45,638 nucleotides of DNA, taken from assembly GCA_947172705.1 (NCBI GenBank), contig CAMWCA010000026.1, positions 1 through 45,638 on the forward strand. Direction: 5' to 3'. The first letter of the stretch is position 1. The number at the start of each line of letters is the position of its first letter. The notes below the pieces were generated by a model. The model had not been told where the DNA came from. It saw nothing but the letters and a program-made list of their open reading frames with translations, and did no database searches. A program made the position numbers and the translations under genes. The DNA comes from an uncultured Lachnospiraceae bacterium. Lineage in GTDB: Bacteria; Bacillota; Clostridia; Lachnospirales; Lachnospiraceae. Positions 29,045 to 35,947 of this stretch are shown in pieces.

Positions 29045-29715
29045 AAAATTGCACCTCCATGGAAAGTGCAGGTATATACCTTTTCCTGCCTGCAATATAT
29101 TGTTTCGTCTCCGGAAAAGCATTCAAAATTTCCCTGTACCTGACACTGGTATATATAGTCTCCTTTTTGGTATAATTCCGGTCCGCGGAATGGCATGGAA
29201 AGGGATATATGGGAAAGCGCCTCTTTTAGAAAGGTAATATCAAAGTTTTCGTTTAGACTTTTTCCATAATAATTCATTACCCACACTGGCTTATTCTTAA
29301 CCCAAACGCATTCTTCACCAGCGAAATTCTGATTTCCTATGTAACTGTCCATATACAGATAATCATCTTCTATATATCGAAAGTCATGGGAAGCAGGCTT
29401 TGACGGTAAAGTTTCGTTTTGCCCCACAGCATAGGTATGTTTTTTTGCCTTAACCAGAAAAGTTCGAATATCCTGTTTTGAATAACTTGCGTTACAAAAA
29501 AGACTTACTGTACAGGCATCTTCCTCTTTTACGAGTCTGTCAATGGAAACCTTGAAAATATTACTTAGCTGTATAAGGTTTTGAAGATCGGGAAATGATT
29601 GCCCATTTTCCCATTTTGTTATGGATTGCCTGGACAGATCTAATTTATTTGCCAGTTCTTCTTGAGATAATCTCATATTTGTCCTGAGTATTTGCAATTT
29701 TTCTTTGAATTCCAT
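29041..29715 (-). CDS. XRE-family regulator with DUF5680 domain
   Basis: An N-terminal helix-turn-helix of the XRE/Cro type (about 1-60; RLSQEELANKLDLSRQSITKWENG) is fused to a C-terminal DUF5680-like domain (about 75-224) rich in Tyr and Trp, with FAGEECVWVKNKPVWVMNYYG. The start at 29715 is preceded by GAGGG; an ATG 18 bp upstream is less likely. Its stop overlaps the ATG of the radical SAM gene by 3 bp (ATGA). The C-terminal domain could sense a small molecule linked to the radical SAM reaction (inference). Confidence 0.85.
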   Translation of the reverse strand: MEFKEKLQILRTNMRLSQEELANKLDLSRQSITKWENGQSFPDLQNLIQLSNIFKVSIDRLVKEEDACTVSLFCNASYSKQDIRTFLVKAKKHTYAVGQNETLPSKPASHDFRYIEDDYLYMDSYIGNQNFAGEECVWVKNKPVWVMNYYGKSLNENFDITFLKEALSHISLSMPFRGPELYQKGDYIYQCQVQGNFECFSGDETIYCRQEKVYTCTFHGGAIL

Positions 29716-29739
29716 TTTTCCCTCTTTTCTCATAGAAAA

Positions 29740-29768
29740 ATTATACTTTATAGGCGTTTTATATACAA
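29740..29768 (-). promoter_or_regulatory. Promoter of the XRE-DUF5680/radical SAM operon
   Basis: On the minus strand TTGTAT (29768-29763), a 17-bp spacer and perfect TATAAT (29745-29740), about 25 bp before the ATG of the regulator. The regulator may bind here to control itself. Confidence 0.65.
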
Positions 29769-29867
29769 TCTACTTGTGAGTTCCAATTTGGCAACTGACA
29801 GGTGCGTTGCTGCTTATACCAGATATGGTAGACGCAAAAAAAGTCACCACTAGTTTCCTCCAAACGA

Positions 29868-29951
29868 TTGAAGCCCACCCAAAAGTGTGTTATATTTAAT
29901 TTCGACTCATAAAGTCAATATAGCAGTTGGTAAAGGACGCACAACGGTGCG
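29868..29951 (+). promoter_or_regulatory. Promoter and operator-like repeats of the TetR gene
   Basis: TTGAAG (29868-29873), a 17-bp spacer and TATATT (29891-29896). At the expected start point lies GACT-5-AGTC (29904-29916), operator-like. A small hairpin CGCAC-AACG-GTGCG (29938-29951) lies directly before the GGAG ribosome-binding site. Confidence 0.5.
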
Positions 29952-29967
29952 GCGGAGTGAAGTTTTT

Positions 29968-30570
29968 ATGAATGAAAAGTTTTTTGATTTAAAAAAGGAA
30001 AAGCAGGACAGGATGATCAATGCGGCGCTTAAGGTATTTGCAATGAATGGTTATGAACATGCCAGCACAGACGAGATCGTCAAGGAGGCAGGAATCAGCA
30101 AGGGGCTGCTGTTTCACTACTTTATCAGTAAGCTGGGGCTTTATTCCTTCATTTATGATTACAGCGTGAAGTACATACAGTTAGAGCTTTCCACAGGGGT
30201 ATCAAAGGATGAAAAAGACTTTTTTAAGCTTCTTGGGCAGATCAAATTTTCCCAGCTCCAGGTTATGAGAAATTATCCTTATATGCTGCAGTTTATCAAT
30301 AAAAGCAAGGGCGAAAACATCAGCGAGGCGTTGGTGGAAACGGAAGAAAAACGGGGAATCCTGCCGGAGCTGTACAGCGAGATCATGGGAAATGCCGATC
30401 TTGGCAGGTTCAAACCTGATGCAGACGTAGGAAAGCTTACCAAGGTGATCGAATATACGGTGGACGGTCTTATGGAAGAGCAGTTCAGAACGGAGTCCTT
30501 TCAGCCGGAAATTTACCATAAGGAAATGACCCAATATTTGGACATGTTGAGAAAACTCAGTTATCGATAA
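29968..30570 (+). CDS. TetR/AcrR-family transcriptional regulator
   Basis: The N-terminal helix-turn-helix is typical (KQDRMINAALKVFAMNGYEHAST, then DEIVKEAGISKGLLFHYF), followed by a ~140-residue helical ligand-binding domain without close relatives I can name. The ATG 29968 follows GGAGTGAAG and gives the usual 200-residue length; the frame is open 81 bp upstream. It is 22 bp before the DUF6062 gene, so the two are co-transcribed and may be regulated by the same repressor, acting on the repeats in its own promoter (inference). Confidence 0.92.
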   Translation: MNEKFFDLKKEKQDRMINAALKVFAMNGYEHASTDEIVKEAGISKGLLFHYFISKLGLYSFIYDYSVKYIQLELSTGVSKDEKDFFKLLGQIKFSQLQVMRNYPYMLQFINKSKGENISEALVETEEKRGILPELYSEIMGNADLGRFKPDADVGKLTKVIEYTVDGLMEEQFRTESFQPEIYHKEMTQYLDMLRKLSYR

Positions 30571-30592
30571 AACAGGAAAGGCAGGCATGTAA

Positions 30593-31357
30593 ATGAAGGA
30601 GAAGCTTTATACGATTCCCTTAAACGACGCGGTGAATGCAGACGATGAATGTCCTTTTTGCTATATTGAAAGGGCGGTGGAGCAGGATATCATAGATTTT
30701 GTCCTGGGGTCAGGTTCTTCCTACATGGAAAGCGATGTAAGGGATGCCACGGATCAGGCGGGCTTTTGCAGGGCGCATTTTAAGAAAATGTTTGACTATG
30801 GGAATACCCTGGGAAACGGGTGGATCTTAAAGACCCATTACATGCGGATGAATCAGGAGATGAAGGAACAGTTTAAAAGGTTTACGCCTTCCGGGAAATC
30901 CTCCTTTTTAGGCAGACATAAGAAAAGCGGCGAGCGGGAGAACGCCATTGGCATGTGGGTACAGGAGAAGGAAAATTCCTGCTATATCTGTAAGCGGTTT
31001 GCAGACACCTATGACCGCTATCTGGATACCTTCTTTTATATGTATAAAAAGGACGAGGATTTCAAAAAAAGAATTCTGGGGGGCAAGGGCTTTTGTCTCC
31101 ATCACTTTGGAGATCTGTGCGAGTATGGGGAAAGCCGGTTAAACGATAAGGAGAAAAAGGACTTTTACCCGGAAATGTTTGCATTGATGGAACGAAACAT
31201 GGAAAGACTTCAGGAGGATGTCTCCTGGCTGGTGGAAAAGTTCGATTATCGTAATAAAGATGCGGACTGGAAAAATTCCAGAGATGCCGTTCAGCGGGGA
31301 ATGCAGAAGCTAAAGGGCGGCTATCCCGCCGACCCGGTTTACGCTATGAATAAATAG
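30593..31357 (+). CDS. DUF6062 family protein with Cys/His pairs
   Basis: A 254-residue soluble protein matching the Lachnospiraceae DUF6062 family. It carries four metal-ligand-like pairs: CPFCY near residue 21, CRAHF near 60, CYICKRF near 129 and CLHHFGD near 165. This pattern, repeated twice (CxxC plus CxxH), suggests a two-site zinc protein with pseudo-repeat structure. No function is known. The second half is helical (FALMERNMERLQEDVSWLVEKF). It follows the TetR gene closely and ends at a strong terminator. Confidence 0.85.
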   Translation: MKEKLYTIPLNDAVNADDECPFCYIERAVEQDIIDFVLGSGSSYMESDVRDATDQAGFCRAHFKKMFDYGNTLGNGWILKTHYMRMNQEMKEQFKRFTPSGKSSFLGRHKKSGERENAIGMWVQEKENSCYICKRFADTYDRYLDTFFYMYKKDEDFKKRILGGKGFCLHHFGDLCEYGESRLNDKEKKDFYPEMFALMERNMERLQEDVSWLVEKFDYRNKDADWKNSRDAVQRGMQKLKGGYPADPVYAMNK

Positions 31358-31379
31358 GAAAAGGACGGATAAAAGAATT

Positions 31380-31417
31380 GTGCCGGAGGATAAGAAAATG
31401 ATCTCCGGCACTTTTTT
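31380..31417 (+). terminator. Intrinsic terminator of the TetR-DUF6062 operon
   Basis: GTGCCGGAG (31380-31388) pairs with CTCCGGCAC (31403-31411), followed by six T residues. The T-rich stretch continues to 31429. Confidence 0.9.
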
Positions 31418-31435
31418 CTTTTTTATATAAATGTA

Positions 31436-31915
31436 TTATAGCCATCCAAAGGCTTTTCCCAGCCAATAGCAAAGCCCCAGGAGCCAGCTTGTGAAAATAC
31501 CGTAAAGGATGACCGGGCCGGCAATGGTAAAGATCTTGCATCCGATGCCAAACACCTGCCCTTCCTTTTTGAATTCTACGGCGGGAGCCGCTACGGAATT
31601 GGCAAATCCGGTAATGGGTACCAGGGCGCCTGCGCCGCCAAATTTGACGATAGAAGGGTAGATATTAAAGCCGGTAAGTAAAACGCTGCAAAATACAAGA
31701 ACCAGGGAACAAAAGCTTCCCGCCGTTTCTTTATCCATTCCCAACTGACTTGAGGCAAAATTTAAAAGCGCCTGTCCCACTACACAGATAATCCCGCCTG
31801 TGATAAATGCTTTCAGCATCTGTAGATACAGGTTGTGGGTAGGGGTGATCATTTTTACATATTCTTCATAATCTTTCTCAAGATTTTTTTTCTCTTCGCT
31901 TTTGGGTTCGCTCAT
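31436..31915 (-). CDS. spoVAC: Stage V sporulation protein AC
   Basis: SpoVAC is an inner-membrane protein of the SpoVA channel, which moves dipicolinic acid into the spore and acts as a mechanosensitive part during germination. Four or more membrane segments and the family motifs KAFITGGIICVVGQALLN, LLTGFNIYPSIVKFGGAGA and PITGFANSVAAPAVEFKKEG are seen. The length of 159 residues is normal. GAGGG precedes the ATG on the minus strand. Unlike in Bacillus, spoVAD does not follow; it lies about 3 kb away on the other strand (34775-35812) and spoVAE is not in the window. Confidence 0.95.
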   Translation of the reverse strand: MSEPKSEEKKNLEKDYEEYVKMITPTHNLYLQMLKAFITGGIICVVGQALLNFASSQLGMDKETAGSFCSLVLVFCSVLLTGFNIYPSIVKFGGAGALVPITGFANSVAAPAVEFKKEGQVFGIGCKIFTIAGPVILYGIFTSWLLGLCYWLGKAFGWL

Positions 31916-31993
31916 ATTTCCCTCATTTCTACGCTGCTTTTGCGTTGCTAATGTTTTTGCTTAGTTTGCCCGGTCCGGGAAAATTTATACGGA

Positions 31994-32023
31994 TAAAATG
32001 TAATAAAATTGTAATAGATATGA
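31994..32023 (-). promoter_or_regulatory. Possible sigma-G promoter of spoVAC
   Basis: On the minus strand TCATA (32023-32019; four of five of the GHATR consensus), an 18-bp spacer and CATTTTA (32000-31994, fits CATnHTA). SpoVA genes are sigma-G-dependent in Bacillus. This site overlaps the plus-strand TGATGCA boxes, so the two promoters may interfere. Confidence 0.35.
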
Positions 32024-32053
32024 TGCAAAAATGATGCAAGCGTCCTTTATAAT
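32021..32053 (+). promoter_or_regulatory. Tandem TGATGCA boxes with TATAAT: distal promoter of MBOAT/SGNH operon
   Basis: TGATGCA at 32021-32027 and 32032-32038 (11-bp period) is followed after 9 bp by TATAAT (32048-32053). The same arrangement with identical spacing occurs at 35886-35918. Two 7-bp repeats with a 4-bp gap in place of the -35 is the geometry of the E. coli Pho box, so a PhoB/OmpR-family activator is a plausible binder (inference). Confidence 0.65.
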
Positions 32054-32100
32054 AAAATGAAATGAAAAAATAAAGATTCCGTTAATGATAAGAGGCGTTC

Positions 32101-32129
32101 TTGTAGAATTAATAGGAGAGTGCTACAAT
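32101..32129 (+). promoter_or_regulatory. Proximal promoter of the MBOAT/SGNH operon
   Basis: TTGTAG (32101-32106), a 17-bp spacer and TACAAT (32124-32129). It would give constitutive expression alongside the box-controlled promoter 70 bp upstream. Confidence 0.5.
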
Positions 32130-32167
32130 ATAGAGTACGAATCGAAGGATGAATGCAGGGGAATGTT

Positions 32168-33544
32168 ATGGTCAGCTTTTCTAGTTTGGAATTTCTGTTT
32201 CGCTTTTTACCGGTTTTCCTAATTTTATATTTTGCAGTGCCTGTGAGATACAGGGATACGGTATTTTTGGTGGGGAGCCTTTTCTTTTATGGGGTGGGGG
32301 AACCTGCCTTTGTTTTGGTGCTGATTGTCCTTACCATGATTAATTATGCCATGGGCAGACGGATCTGGAAGCTGGGAGAGGGCTTTACCATTCACGAATG
32401 GCAGAAGAATAAACGAAAACGATATATGATACAGGCGGTGGCGCTGGATGTGGCGGCGTTGGCGGTTTTTAAGGGGCTTGCTGTGTTTGTGGACAATGCA
32501 TTGCTGCCTATGGGCATCAGTTTTTATATTTTTAAGATGATCTCCTATCAGGCGGATCTGGTTCGGGGAGAGGTCTGGAGTAAGCCGGATTTTCGGAAGA
32601 CAGCGTTATATTTTACCATGTTTCCCCAGGTAGTCCAGGGACCCATTATGCGGTATAATGAAGGAGAGTTTGACAGGGAAAAGACTTCCTCCCTGGAACA
32701 GTTTGAGGAGGGGTTGAAGTATTTTGCAGTGGGGCTTGGAATGAAAGTGCTTTTAGCGGACAGGCTTGCCATTTTGTGGAACGACCTGCAGATGATCGGC
32801 TTTCAGAGCATCTCCACACCCCTTGCCTGGCTGGGAGCGGCTGGGTATTCTCTCCGGTTGTACTTTGACTTTTGGGGCTATTCTCTGATGGCATCGGGCA
32901 TTATGGTCATGCTTGGATATGAGTTTATTGAAAACTTTCACCATCCTTACGCCGCAAGAAGCGTCGGGGATTTTTACCGAAGGTGGCATATGACGTTGGG
33001 AAGCTGGTTCCGGGATTACGTGTATATCCCCCTGGGGGGGAGCCGCTGCCGGAAGAGAAGGCTGATTTTGAATCTTGCCATTGTATGGCTTTTGACAGGT
33101 ATCTGGCATGGGAACGGCTTTAATTATGTAATATGGGGCGTGGCTTTAGGCGCTTTGATCATATTTGAAAAGCTTTGGTACGGTAAGTACCTTAAAAAGA
33201 TTCCGATTCTTGGAAATCTGTATGTCCTTGTGGTGATTCCCCTCACCTGGGTGGTATTTGCCATAACGGACCTGAAGCAGCTTGGGATCTATTTTGGACG
33301 GCTGTTCCCTTTCTTTGGGGGAGCAGGGCAGGCGGTAAACAGAATGGATATTGTAAGATATGGGCAAAATTACAGTGTTTACCTGATTGCCGGTATTTTA
33401 CTCTGTGTCCCGGGGGTATTCCAGCTGTTTGAAAAACATAAAAAAAATCCTGTTGTGGTAGTTCTGCTGGGGATAGTATTTTGGGCATCCGTTTACTTTT
33501 TATCCAGCAGCGCAGGGAATCCTTTTATGTATCTGAATTTTTAA
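32168..33544 (+). CDS. MBOAT-family O-acyltransferase (AlgI/DltB-like)
   Basis: This polytopic membrane enzyme (about ten helices, 458 residues) transfers acyl groups, usually acetyl, across the membrane to an extracellular polymer. Family motifs are YFTMFPQVVQGPI, RRWHMTLGSWFRDYVYIPLGG and the active His314 in LLTGIWHGNGFNYVIWG. ATG 32168 (after AGGGG) gives the standard N-terminus MVSFSSLEFLFRFLPVFLILY; ATG 32153 is less likely. It is followed 37 bp later by an SGNH hydrolase-like gene, the usual pair for polysaccharide or peptidoglycan/teichoic acid O-acetylation. The target polymer is unknown. Confidence 0.93.
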   Translation: MVSFSSLEFLFRFLPVFLILYFAVPVRYRDTVFLVGSLFFYGVGEPAFVLVLIVLTMINYAMGRRIWKLGEGFTIHEWQKNKRKRYMIQAVALDVAALAVFKGLAVFVDNALLPMGISFYIFKMISYQADLVRGEVWSKPDFRKTALYFTMFPQVVQGPIMRYNEGEFDREKTSSLEQFEEGLKYFAVGLGMKVLLADRLAILWNDLQMIGFQSISTPLAWLGAAGYSLRLYFDFWGYSLMASGIMVMLGYEFIENFHHPYAARSVGDFYRRWHMTLGSWFRDYVYIPLGGSRCRKRRLILNLAIVWLLTGIWHGNGFNYVIWGVALGALIIFEKLWYGKYLKKIPILGNLYVLVVIPLTWVVFAITDLKQLGIYFGRLFPFFGGAGQAVNRMDIVRYGQNYSVYLIAGILLCVPGVFQLFEKHKKNPVVVVLLGIVFWASVYFLSSSAGNPFMYLNF

Positions 33545-33581
33545 AAAGGCTTGTGGCATTTTAGAAAGGGTTGATTTACAA

Positions 33582-34718
33582 ATGAAATTTATAAAAAGGT
33601 GTCCTTTTTTCCTGCTGTTGCTTATCACAGGGCTTCTTTTTTCGGCTCTGGCGATTGCAGGTAAAAATAATGTGTATGCGGCGCAGTCCTATGATCCGTT
33701 GAAGGCTCCCATTCTGTCGGTGCTGTTTACAGGCGTTAACGATGATATTTATCCCTGGCAGATCTTTACCGGACAGACAAGGGAGACCATGGCGCAGGCA
33801 GATTCATCGGGAGAGAACCCAGACCTGTTGGAGGAAGAACAGGGACGGGAAGGTGAAACGATACCTTCTCAGGAGGAAAGCGCTTCTTCTAAAGCGGATA
33901 CGACCGCCGGGGAGAAGGAAGCCTTTGTAAAAAGCGGGGAAGGCTCAGGGAAAGAGGTCAATGTCTCAGAAAATGAGGGAGTATCCGCAAATGCCATAGA
34001 GACGGAGAAGGAAGCTGGAGAGGAAGTGCTGCCGCCCATAGAACCGTTGCGGGAGAGCACCCGGGACGAATATCTCAATCATATTTCCGCGGATATTTAT
34101 GGGGACGCAGGAGTCCTCAGAGCGGCGGAATATGAATTTTCCACAGTAGATGAAAGCTACTTTGACGATGCTATGTTTATCGGAGATTCCAGAACGGTGG
34201 GCTTAAGGGATTATACGGATCTGACGGAGCACAGTGATTTCTTCTGTGAGACATCCCTTACCATCTACAAAGTGATGGAAGAGGACTTTAAGGGAAAGGG
34301 AACCATTGAGAGTGCGCTGGCAAGTAAGGATTACGGAAAGATCTATCTGATGGTGGGCATCAACGAGCTGGGAAGAGGCACTACCGAGGATTTTATGGCG
34401 GAGTATACCAAAGTAGTCCAAACCCTCCGTCAGCTGGAGCCGGAGGCAAAGATCTTTATTCAGGGCGTAATGCGGGTGACGGGAGATAAGAACAGCTCCG
34501 ATGCCATCTATAACAACAGCAATATCAATGCAAGAAATAATGCCATTGCAACCCTGGCGGATAATCAGAATATCTTTTATATTGATGTGAATGAAGTGGT
34601 CTGCGATGAGGAAGGGAATCTGAATACAGATTATACTTTTGACCAGATCCATCTTCTGGGAACCTATAATGACTTGTGGAAGCAGTTTTTGCTTGAGCAT
34701 GGCGTAAAAAATTCTTGA
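33582..34718 (+). CDS. Membrane-anchored SGNH/GDSL hydrolase-type acetyltransferase partner
   Basis: The 378-residue protein has an N-terminal membrane anchor or signal peptide (about 7-28), an acidic Ser/Glu-rich linker (about 65-150), and a C-terminal SGNH domain. The nucleophile block reads FIGDSRTVGLRDY with Ser203, an Asn/Gly block MVGINELGRGT, and the catalytic Asp354/His357 pair in FDQIHLLG. Such proteins pair with MBOAT acyltransferases (AlgI/AlgX, DltB/DltD) to place the acyl group on an outside polymer. The gene ends in a hairpin shared with the spoVAD leader. Confidence 0.9.
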   Translation: MKFIKRCPFFLLLLITGLLFSALAIAGKNNVYAAQSYDPLKAPILSVLFTGVNDDIYPWQIFTGQTRETMAQADSSGENPDLLEEEQGREGETIPSQEESASSKADTTAGEKEAFVKSGEGSGKEVNVSENEGVSANAIETEKEAGEEVLPPIEPLRESTRDEYLNHISADIYGDAGVLRAAEYEFSTVDESYFDDAMFIGDSRTVGLRDYTDLTEHSDFFCETSLTIYKVMEEDFKGKGTIESALASKDYGKIYLMVGINELGRGTTEDFMAEYTKVVQTLRQLEPEAKIFIQGVMRVTGDKNSSDAIYNNSNINARNNAIATLADNQNIFYIDVNEVVCDEEGNLNTDYTFDQIHLLGTYNDLWKQFLLEHGVKNS

Positions 34719-34721
34719 ATA

Positions 34722-34774
34722 AAAACCTTCAGATGAGAAAAACTAACCAAAAGTAAATCATCTGGAGGTTTTTT
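34722..34774 (+). terminator. Terminator hairpin that also holds the spoVAD ribosome-binding site
   Basis: AAAACCTTCAGATGA (34722-34736) pairs with TCATCTGGAGGTTTT (34758-34772), 15 bp with one G-U, and six T residues run to 34774, directly before ATG 34775. The GGAGG at 34764-34768 is the only ribosome-binding site for spoVAD and is buried in the 3' arm. Confidence 0.8.
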
Positions 34775-35812
34775 ATGGACACAACGGTTGGAGCAATTTT
34801 TGAGCAGGGGCAGAGAAGCATTAAAGTGCCCATTCCGGTTTATATAAGAGCAAGCGCATCAGTGGCGGGAACCAAGGAGGGAGAAGGACCCTTTGGAGAC
34901 TGCTTCGATGTGGTTGGAACAGACGACAAATTCGGCTGCGACACTTGGGAGGAGGCGGAAAGCACCCTGCAGAAGGAAGCGCTTACCCTTGCAATGGGAA
35001 AGTCAGGTTTGAAAAATGAGGATATTAAGTATCTTTTTGCGGGAGATCTTCTGGGACAGTCCATAGCCAGCAGCTTCGGACTGGGGGCTTTCCAGATCCC
35101 CCTGATCGGAATGTACGGCGCCTGTTCCACCTGCGGGCTTTCCATGGCAATGGCAACGGTGATGATCGCCGGGGGAATGGCAGAGCACGCCGCATGTGTG
35201 ACTTCCAGCCATTTTGCCAGCGCGGAAAAGGAATTTCGCTTTCCTTTAGGCTACGGAAACCAGAGACCTCTCTCCGCCACGTGGACGGTAACGGGGAGCG
35301 GCGCCTTTATTTTAAGCAGTGTGAAAAGCGACAGGGATCGGGCAATGATCACGGGGCTGACCATAGGAAAGATCGTGGATTTCGGCTTAAAGGATTCCAT
35401 GAATATGGGAGCCTGTATGGCGCCTGCCGCCTGTGATACCATCTACCATCACCTGGCGGATTTTGGCAGAACCCCTTCTGATTATGATAAAATTATTACC
35501 GGAGATTTGGGCAGCGTGGGACAGAAAGCCCTCTGGGATATGATGCGGGAAAAAGGAATGGATATTTCAAAAGTGCACATGGACTGCGGTATGGAGATCT
35601 ATGACCAGAGTCAGGACGCCCATGCAGGGGGAAGCGGCTGCGGCTGCAGCGCGGTGACGCTGTCGGCGTTCGTATTGAAGCAGCTGGAGGAAGGAAAGTG
35701 GAAACGGGTGCTGTTTGTTCCCACAGGCGCGCTGTTGTCAAAGACGAGCTTCAATGAAGGGCAGAGCATACCGGGCATTGCCCATGGGGTGGAATTGACA
35801 GCATGTAAATAA
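34775..35812 (+). CDS. spoVAD: Stage V sporulation protein AD
   Basis: SpoVAD is a thiolase-fold protein of the SpoVA complex that binds dipicolinic acid and works in its import into the forespore. The family features are the start VPIPVYIRASASVAGTKEG, DTWEEAESTLQKEA, LFAGDLLGQ, IGMYGACSTCGLSM and the region ASAEKEFRFPLGYGNQRP. The length of 345 residues is normal. Expression from the upstream MBOAT transcript should be low, since the terminator hairpin both stops transcription and hides the ribosome-binding site. A terminator-like hairpin lies downstream. Confidence 0.95.
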   Translation: MDTTVGAIFEQGQRSIKVPIPVYIRASASVAGTKEGEGPFGDCFDVVGTDDKFGCDTWEEAESTLQKEALTLAMGKSGLKNEDIKYLFAGDLLGQSIASSFGLGAFQIPLIGMYGACSTCGLSMAMATVMIAGGMAEHAACVTSSHFASAEKEFRFPLGYGNQRPLSATWTVTGSGAFILSSVKSDRDRAMITGLTIGKIVDFGLKDSMNMGACMAPAACDTIYHHLADFGRTPSDYDKIITGDLGSVGQKALWDMMREKGMDISKVHMDCGMEIYDQSQDAHAGGSGCGCSAVTLSAFVLKQLEEGKWKRVLFVPTGALLSKTSFNEGQSIPGIAHGVELTACK

Positions 35813-35819
35813 ATTATTT

Positions 35820-35860
35820 AAAGGGCGTATGGAAACGAGACCATGCGCCTTATTTATATA
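35820..35860 (+). terminator. Hairpin after spoVAD
   Basis: GGGCGTATGG (35823-35832) pairs with CCATGCGCCT (35841-35850) with mismatches/G-U, followed by TTATTTATAT. The T-tract is imperfect. Confidence 0.6.
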
Positions 35861-35885
35861 AAAAATATTGGGAACACCGGGATTA

Positions 35886-35918
35886 TGATGCAAAAGTGAT
35901 GCATGTATGTTTTATAAT
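35886..35918 (+). promoter_or_regulatory. Tandem TGATGCA boxes with TATAAT: promoter of the LysM gene
   Basis: TGATGCA at 35886-35892 and 35897-35903 is followed after 9 bp by TATAAT (35913-35918). Spacing is identical to the copy at 32021-32053 (11-bp period, 9-bp gap). No other -35 element is present. Confidence 0.65.
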
Positions 35919-35947
35919 AGTTTTAAGTAAAAGAAGGGGGACGTTCT

